Source of the DNA: B1 sp964443415 | Lineage (GTDB): Bacteria; Bacteroidota; Bacteroidia; UKL13-3 | Direction: 5' to 3' | Length of the DNA: 29,580 nucleotides | NCBI GenBank assembly: GCA_964443415.1 | Contig: CAYUDC010000021.1 | Coordinates: forward strand, 1-29,580 | Shown: piece by piece, positions 24,810 to 29,580 of the stretch | Numbering within the stretch: position 1 is the first letter of the stretch | Layout of the letters: each line of letters begins with the position of its first letter | The notes under the pieces: model-generated | What the model saw: only the letters and a program-made list of their open reading frames with translations | What the model was told of the DNA's origin: nothing | Databases searched by the model: none | Position numbers and translations under genes: made by a program

Positions 24810-25832
24810 TTACTTTTTTAATAATTGCAAAAGGGAGGCTTTTAACAAGTCTCCCATATTTTTTGCTTTCAAAAATCGTGTGCTTTGATAATAGTGCGCC
24901 AATTCTTTCCTTAACTGATACACATTGTCTTTTGGCGCAATTTCATCCTTTTGCATAGCATGAATTAAATGATGAATTGGCCATCGAGCGGCTTTCATTC
25001 GGTTTAGCATCATCGCCCGTTCTTCTCGTTGGTATTGTTTGATACTCTCGTTGCTCAGATAATTTTTAACCAAATCTATCAATGCTTTGTTTTGTTTATA
25101 AAACTGTGGCAGGTAGATGTTTTTTCGTCCTTCAAAACTTTGTTGGTCAAAATCAATCGGTCTGATCCGATAGTTTGTTTCGTCGAAATCTGGCGTGATT
25201 TGAAATACAAAATTAGAAGAGTGCATATCTCCTAACAGTCTCACCAAACAACGCTCGTTAAACTTTACAAACTCCTTGGCTATACGCGTGGCATTAAATC
25301 CATCCACAGTCAAATAGTTTTTAATGAAGTCGTCCCCAGGAATTCCCGCAATATGCTCTTCGATGAGGGTGTCGCCACTCACCAAATAACTAATTCGATT
25401 AGGAGAAAGCAGATGTTCGAGTTCTAAACCATATATTCTAGAAGCATCTGCATTTTTCACGTAAAAATAATCGAAGTTGTCGTTTATTTTATTCACCACC
25501 CTCACCCTAAATGGCATGGTATTTCCGTACAGGCAATTGTCTATTCGGTCTACCCTTAGGTGCTCTACAACGCTTAAATCTCCTCCAACTTTTAATAAAG
25601 CATAAATATGCAGCAGCTCATAATGAATGGTGGCTTGTTCTGCTTGTCCGTAAATGCAAGTCTCCCATAGGGTGTCTTTCCCTTTTTTATCGTATAAACT
25701 TACACTTTCCTTGAAGTTTTTTAAATGTGTATAATGAATAGGAATATCAGTGCTTCTGCCATGTCCTTTAAGGTAATGACGCAAATGTGAGCCAATACGA
25801 TAGGTGAGTTTTTTTTTACTGATATGTGGCAT
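24810..25832 (-). CDS. Uncharacterised protein with kinase-like (APH/lipopolysaccharide-kinase type) fold
   Basis: 340 residues from the ATG at 25832 (MPHISKKKLTYRIG). An earlier in-frame ATG at 25904 would overlap the divergent transporter gene and adds an unconvincing leader. Kinase-like landmarks in order: YFYVKNA (K126) with E137/E139 downstream as the Lys-Glu pair, EEHIAGIPGDDF as hinge, LLGDMHSSNF (D202, H204, N207) as catalytic loop in the D-x-H-x2-N form of aminoglycoside and sugar kinases, and RPIDFDQ (D227-F-D229) as the metal-binding motif. No glycine-rich loop is evident. No signal peptide, no membrane helix. The substrate is unknown. It converges on the SPFH gene with 5 bases between stop codons. 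Confidence 0.75.
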   Translation of the reverse strand: MPHISKKKLTYRIGSHLRHYLKGHGRSTDIPIHYTHLKNFKESVSLYDKKGKDTLWETCIYGQAEQATIHYELLHIYALLKVGGDLSVVEHLRVDRIDNCLYGNTMPFRVRVVNKINDNFDYFYVKNADASRIYGLELEHLLSPNRISYLVSGDTLIEEHIAGIPGDDFIKNYLTVDGFNATRIAKEFVKFNERCLVRLLGDMHSSNFVFQITPDFDETNYRIRPIDFDQQSFEGRKNIYLPQFYKQNKALIDLVKNYLSNESIKQYQREERAMMLNRMKAARWPIHHLIHAMQKDEIAPKDNVYQLRKELAHYYQSTRFLKAKNMGDLLKASLLQLLKK

Positions 25833-25856
25833 GATACACGAATATAGGATTGCTGC

Positions 25857-25885
25857 TTTGAAATTTACACTTAAATAGTAATTTG
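25857..25885 (+). promoter_or_regulatory. Possible promoter for the UMF1 transporter operon
   Basis: TTTG (25857-25860), 18 bases, then TAATTTG (25879-25885), one base shorter than the TAnnTTTG consensus. It lies in the 60-base divergent space before the ATG at 25893. Weak match. Confidence 0.25.
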
Positions 25886-25892
25886 CATCTCC

Positions 25893-27454
25893 ATGGAGCA
25901 ACAATTAAACGATCCTAAAGTAACTAGGGCATGGTCGATGTACGACTGGGCAAACTCTGTTTTTTCCCTCACCATCACCACCGCTATTTTTCCGCCTTTC
26001 TTCGAAAGTGTGAGTAAAAATGCTTCTATCGCCGCTGGTAATGCAGTAAATGGTGTCTATTACATAGATGTATTTGGATNNNNNNNNNNNNNNNNNNNNN
26101 NNNNNNNNNNNNNNNNNNNNNNNNNNNNNNNNNNNNNNNNNNNNNNNNNNNNNNNNNNNNNNNNNNNNNNNNNNNNNNNTCTATCGCCGCTGGTAATGCA
26201 GTAAATGGTGTCTATTACATAGATGTATTTGGATTTAAAGTGGTTAATTCTGCTTTGTATTCTTATGCCATATCATTTGGCTTTTTATTGGTAGCCATCA
26301 TCAATCCATTTCTTTCGGGTATTGCAGACGCACAACAGTCGAAGAAAAAGTTCATGAAATTCTTCTGCTACATAGGTTCTTTAAGTTGCATGCTGATGTA
26401 TTTCTTTACGCCAGATAATTTATGGTTTGGATTATTATGCTTTATTATTGGCTTGTTTGGCTTTGGTGGAAGTATTGTTTTTTATAATGCATTTTTGCCA
26501 GAGATTGCTTCCGAAGACCAATACGATGCCCTAAGTGCCAGAGGCTTTTCTTTAGGATATATTGGTAGTGTTTTGCTGTTATTGATAGATTTAGGAGTGA
26601 TATTAAATGCCGATAAAATATTTCCTGTAGCCGAGAAAGCCACAGAGTTAATGTCTTTAAATCCGTTATTAAGTCTAGAATCTGCCATGGCCGATGCCAA
26701 ATCTTACTACAGCGGTGTGGCCAGTAAATTGGCTTTTGTGAGTGTAGGTTTATGGTGGGCCGGTTTTGCACAAATTACATTTAGGTATTTGCCAGAAAAA
26801 ACCATTAAGCAAGTAGGTGAGAAAGGCGCATTGTACAAAGGCATTGAAGAGTTAAAAAAAGTATTCAATGAAATTAAGTTACCCGAAAATCGCATTATTA
26901 AATTGTATCTCATAGGATTCTTTTTTAGTGCCATGGGGGTGCAAACTGTTATGTATGTAGCTTCTTTATTTGGTAAGCAAGAGTTAAATATGGAGCTAGG
27001 TAAGCTTATTGCCACAGTGCTTATTATACAGATTATAGCCATTTTAGGTGCATGGGGCTTTTCTAAAATCTCCTCCAAAATCGGTAATATTCATACCCTC
27101 CTTATTATGATAGTGGTTTGGATAGGCATTACTACCGCCGCCTATTTTGTAAGCACAGATGTTCAGTTTTATTTATTGGCAGCTGTGGTAGGTACAGTAA
27201 TGGGTGGTATCCAAAGTATGTCTAGAAGTACCTTTGCCAAACTCATTCCAGATGGCACCAAAGAAACCGCTTCTTACTTTAGTTTTTATGATGTATGCGA
27301 GAAAATGGCCACCGTTTTAGGTACCTTTGCCTTTGGTTTAATTAACGACTTTACCGGAAACATGCGTTCTTCTGTGTTGGCATTATTGGTGTTTTTTATC
27401 ATTGCTGGCTTCTTACTCATGCAAATTCCAAACTTTAAAGAAAAGCATCCATAA
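25893..27454 (+). CDS. MFS transporter, UMF1 (Atg22/BtlA-like) family, split by a spurious gap
   Basis: The N-terminal half (25893-26079) and the rest (from 26180) are the same gene. The last 55 bases before the N-run are repeated exactly after it. Removing the N and one copy gives a continuous 1407-base frame, 468 residues, with no frameshift. The N-terminus WSMYDWANSVFSLTITTAIFPPFF is the hallmark of the UMF1 family. About twelve hydrophobic helices follow, and the MGGIQSMSRSTFAKLIPD loop is also typical. The substrate is not known. The stop codon overlaps the start of the LutA-like gene by one base (TAATG), so it is translationally coupled with the genes for hydroxy-acid oxidation. Confidence 0.9.
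26025..26234. repeat. 55-bp exact direct duplication flanking the second N-gap (assembly artefact)
   Basis: Bases 26025-26079 and 26180-26234 are identical and are separated only by 100 N. Such an overlap is what two contigs sharing a 55-base end (k = 55 de Bruijn graph) leave when scaffolded without merging. The coding frame becomes continuous when the copies are merged. Confidence 0.95.
26080..26179. other. Assembly gap (100 N), spurious
   Basis: Exactly 100 N inside the transporter gene. The flanking 55-base duplication and the restored frame indicate that no sequence is missing here. Confidence 0.95.
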
Positions 27455-28173
27455 TGAAGATAGAGCTTTTTATTCCTTGCTTTGTAGATCAGTTTTCGCC
27501 CGAAACGGGGTTTAACATGGTGAAAGTGCTAGAAAAGGCTGGTTGTAAAGTGCATTATAATGTAGAGCAAACCTGCTGCGGACACCCAGCTTTTCATGCG
27601 GGGCGTTGGGAAGATGCCAGAGAAGTTGGCGAAAAGCTCCTCAACGAAGTACCTTCCGATAAAACCTTGGTATGTGGAGCAGCGTCTTGCACGGCTATGA
27701 TTAGAAATTCTTACGATTTGTTGTTTCAAAATTCTTCCTTTCATAATAAATATCGTCAGCTCCAAAAAAAGAGTTTCGAGTTGAGCGAATTCTTGGTTGA
27801 GGTGATAAAAGTGGAGAGTTTTGGTGCAGTGTTAAAGGCCCGTGCTGTTTATATGGATTCTTGCCAAGCCGTTACGCATTGTCAGATTTTGGATCAACCC
27901 AGAACCTTACTTAAAAATGTAGAAGGCTTAACGCTGCTAGAGTTAAATGACCAACAACAATGTTGCGGTTTTGGTGGAGTGTTTGCCACCAATTTTGCTC
28001 AGTTAAGCACCTCCATGGGTGAGCAAAAATTACAAAGCATTATAGAATTAGGTGCAGATACCATCATTAGCAATGATTATGGTTGTTTGATGCACCTGGA
28101 TGGTTTAATAAAAAAGAAAGGCTTGCCAATTAAAATCATGCACCTGGCAGATGTATTGGCAAGCGGTTGGTAA
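27454..28173 (+). CDS. lutA: LutA/GlpC-type (Fe-S)-binding cysteine-rich-domain protein
   Basis: 239 residues with two CCG (cysteine-rich) domains. The first has FIPCFVDQFSP and the C-C-G block QTCCGHPAFHAG; the second has YMDSCQAVTHC and QQCCGFGGVFATNF. These cysteines bind an Fe-S cluster in heterodisulfide reductase- and LutA-type proteins. LutA is one subunit of the LutABC L-lactate oxidase complex; lutB and lutC are not in this window. It starts inside the transporter's stop codon and ends 3 bases before the Ldh2-family gene. Glycolate oxidase iron-sulfur or other electron-transfer subunits are alternatives. Confidence 0.87.
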   Translation: MKIELFIPCFVDQFSPETGFNMVKVLEKAGCKVHYNVEQTCCGHPAFHAGRWEDAREVGEKLLNEVPSDKTLVCGAASCTAMIRNSYDLLFQNSSFHNKYRQLQKKSFELSEFLVEVIKVESFGAVLKARAVYMDSCQAVTHCQILDQPRTLLKNVEGLTLLELNDQQQCCGFGGVFATNFAQLSTSMGEQKLQSIIELGADTIISNDYGCLMHLDGLIKKKGLPIKIMHLADVLASGW

Positions 28174-28176
28174 AAT

Positions 28177-29229
28177 ATGAATGTTACAAAAAATCAGCTA
28201 TTAGATTTTACTAATAAAGTGTTCTTGGCCTGCGGCATGCCCGAGGCCGATGCAAAATTGGCTTCGGATGTTTTAGTAAGTGCAGACTTGCGCGGCATTG
28301 ATTCGCATGGCGTAGCAAGACTGAGTGGCTATGTAAGATTGTGGGAAGCCAAGCGCGCTAATATGCAAGCAAAGCCTAGCATTGTCCATCAAACACCTTC
28401 TACTGCAACCGTTGATGCAGACGCAGGCCTAGGCTTGGTGGTAGCACCTTATGCTATGAAAATTGCCATAGAAAAGGCCAAACAAGTTGGTACTGGTTGG
28501 GTAGCTATTAAAAACTCCAATCACTTTGGTATTGCCGCCTACCATGCCATGATGGCTTTAGAAGAAGGGATGATAGGGATTAGCATGACCAACGCCAGCC
28601 CCTTGGTAGCACCTACTTTTTCTAAAGAACGCATGTTGGGTACCAATCCTATTTGTATTGCAGTGCCTGCTCAAAATGAGTTGCCCTTTGTGATTGATAT
28701 GGCAACCTCCAATGCGGCAAACGGAAAATTAGAAATTGCACAGCGTCATGGTAAATCTTTGCCTTTGGGTTGGGTTCAAACCAAAAACGGAGAAGACAGC
28801 ACAGATGCTAATGAACTAAAAAATGGAGGGTCTTTGTTGCCCTTAGGTGGGCATAAAGGTTATGGTTTGGGGGCCGCAGTAGACATTTTAAGTGCTGTAT
28901 TATCGGGCGCTAATTATGGTCCTTGGGTGCCACCATTTGTATCTTTCTTGGCGCCATTGCCAGATTTGCCCGGAGAGGGGATTGGTCATTTTGTAGGGGC
29001 CATGCGTGTGGATGCTTTTAGGCCCAAAGAAGACTTTACCGCCCACATGGATAATTGGATCAAACGGTTTAAAAATGCCCAGCGAGTAGATGAACTGCAA
29101 GAAGTGTTGATTCCTGGAGAACCAGAATTTCGCATGCACCAAGAGCGTTCTTTAAATGGTTTCGGGTTGAACCAAAATGTGTGGGATGATTTACAATCTT
29201 TGGCCCAAAAATTTAACTTAAGTCTATAG
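28177..29229 (+). CDS. Ldh2/malate-lactate dehydrogenase family oxidoreductase
   Basis: 350 residues. NAD(P)-dependent oxidoreductase of the type II malate/L-lactate dehydrogenase family (YlbC, AllD, YiaK), unrelated in fold to classical LDH. Family blocks are ADLRGIDSHGVARL with the catalytic His in SHG, AIKNSNHFGIAAYHA, RMLGTNPICIAVP, VIDMATSNAANGKLE and LPLGGHKGYGLG. The substrate cannot be told from sequence; lactate, malate, ureidoglycolate or diketogulonate are all handled by relatives. Together with the LutA-like protein and the transporter it suggests uptake and oxidation of a 2-hydroxy acid (inference). The stop codon overlaps the convergent corA stop within CTATAG. Confidence 0.9.
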   Translation: MNVTKNQLLDFTNKVFLACGMPEADAKLASDVLVSADLRGIDSHGVARLSGYVRLWEAKRANMQAKPSIVHQTPSTATVDADAGLGLVVAPYAMKIAIEKAKQVGTGWVAIKNSNHFGIAAYHAMMALEEGMIGISMTNASPLVAPTFSKERMLGTNPICIAVPAQNELPFVIDMATSNAANGKLEIAQRHGKSLPLGWVQTKNGEDSTDANELKNGGSLLPLGGHKGYGLGAAVDILSAVLSGANYGPWVPPFVSFLAPLPDLPGEGIGHFVGAMRVDAFRPKEDFTAHMDNWIKRFKNAQRVDELQEVLIPGEPEFRMHQERSLNGFGLNQNVWDDLQSLAQKFNLSL

Positions 29230-29580
29230 CCATTTCTTGCGCTTAAACCATTGAAAAATCAGTATGGTTATCAATAGCATAAAAATAAGTATGCCTGGGT
29301 AACCATAATGCTGACTTAACTCTGGCATATACTCAAAGTTCATTCCGTATACCCCAACAATAAAGGTGAGTGGTAGAAAAAAAGCAGAAAAAACCGTTAA
29401 AATGCGCATCACCTCATTGGTTTTTTGCGACGAAATGCTCAAGTATAAATGCAGTAAAGACTGCACGTCTTCATGCAATTGCTCTGTTAGAACTTCTAAC
29501 CTTAAAAAGTAATCATGTAGGTCTTCGTAGTAGGAATTCTTTTTATGATGCGATTGCAAATGATCTACTACCATTTTAGA
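29224..29580 (-). CDS. corA: CorA-family divalent metal channel (C-terminal part; 5' end outside the window)
   Basis: The frame is open to the window edge, so only about the last 118 residues are seen. It has a helical stalk (residues of the type LRLEVLTEQLHEDVQSLLHLY), then TM1 (ILTVFSAFFLPLTFIVGVYG), the diagnostic YGMNFEYMPE with the GMN selectivity motif, and TM2 (GILIFMLLITILIFQWF), ending in basic KRKKWL. Members are pentameric Mg2+ (or Co2+/Ni2+) channels of the inner membrane. An ATG at 29574 is internal, not the start, because the upstream codons continue in frame. Confidence 0.93.
   Translation of the reverse strand, partial: SKMVVDHLQSHHKKNSYYEDLHDYFLRLEVLTEQLHEDVQSLLHLYLSISSQKTNEVMRILTVFSAFFLPLTFIVGVYGMNFEYMPELSQHYGYPGILIFMLLITILIFQWFKRKKWL

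Noticed and set aside
25833..25904. Upstream ATG extending the kinase-like protein by 24 residues
   Set aside because: It would overlap the divergent transporter start; the added residues look like translated leader DNA, and the ATG at 25832 leaves a plausible promoter region.
26025..26234. Real tandem duplication, or target-site duplication of an inserted element
   Set aside because: Copies are separated only by a conventional 100-N run, and merging them restores the gene. The 55-base length fits a k-mer overlap and is too long for a target-site duplication.

Overview
The window looks like an ordinary chromosomal segment of a free-living member of the phylum Bacteroidetes. The evidence is a PorZ-like type IX secretion protein with a C-terminal sorting domain, a long eukaryotic-type isoleucyl-tRNA synthetase, a Bacteroidetes-style DksA-like protein without zinc ligands, the absence of clear Shine-Dalgarno sequences, and several TTG-N18/19-TAnnTTTG-like promoters. 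Two runs of exactly 100 N (3615-3714 and 26080-26179) show that it is a draft scaffold. No rRNA, tRNA, CRISPR array, transposase or integrase was recognised.

Left part (1-7.8 kb): a secreted protein with a sulfatase-modifying-factor-like domain converges on lspA. Upstream of lspA on the same strand lie a histone-H1-like/DksA-like fusion gene, broken by an assembly gap, and ileS. The ileS-dksA unit is closed by a clear intrinsic terminator, and lspA seems to have its own promoter. Next come a small zinc-ribbon protein and an overlapping antisense membrane micro-ORF. A DUF4143-type ATPase follows, whose start codon abuts a 21-bp-arm palindrome.

Middle (9-20.5 kb): a small membrane protein and an RND/MMPL exporter run leftwards. 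Divergent from them is a rightward run of porZ-like, quinone-oxidoreductase-like, metF and tcdA-like genes. A leftward response regulator, histidine kinase and phospholipase-D-like unit is tightly packed, with three direct repeats upstream of the regulator gene that may be its own binding sites. A SUI1/eIF1-like factor follows.

Right part (20.5-29.6 kb): a dNTP triphosphohydrolase, clpP-clpX and a lipid-anchored SPFH protein run rightwards. After them come an uncharacterised kinase-fold protein (leftward), a tightly coupled UMF1-type transporter, LutA-like and Ldh2-family operon (rightward), and the 3' part of a CorA-type channel gene (leftward, cut by the window edge).

Three observations matter most. 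A dispersed near-palindromic motif (consensus GGGTTGAACCAAA) occurs at 14 places, mostly inside genes and in different reading frames, far above chance. The H1-DksA fusion has lost its zinc ligands but keeps the coiled-coil-tip residues. The palindrome fused to the ATPase start is large and exactly positioned. The second N-gap is an assembly artefact: a 55-bp exact duplication flanks it, and merging the copies restores an intact transporter gene.
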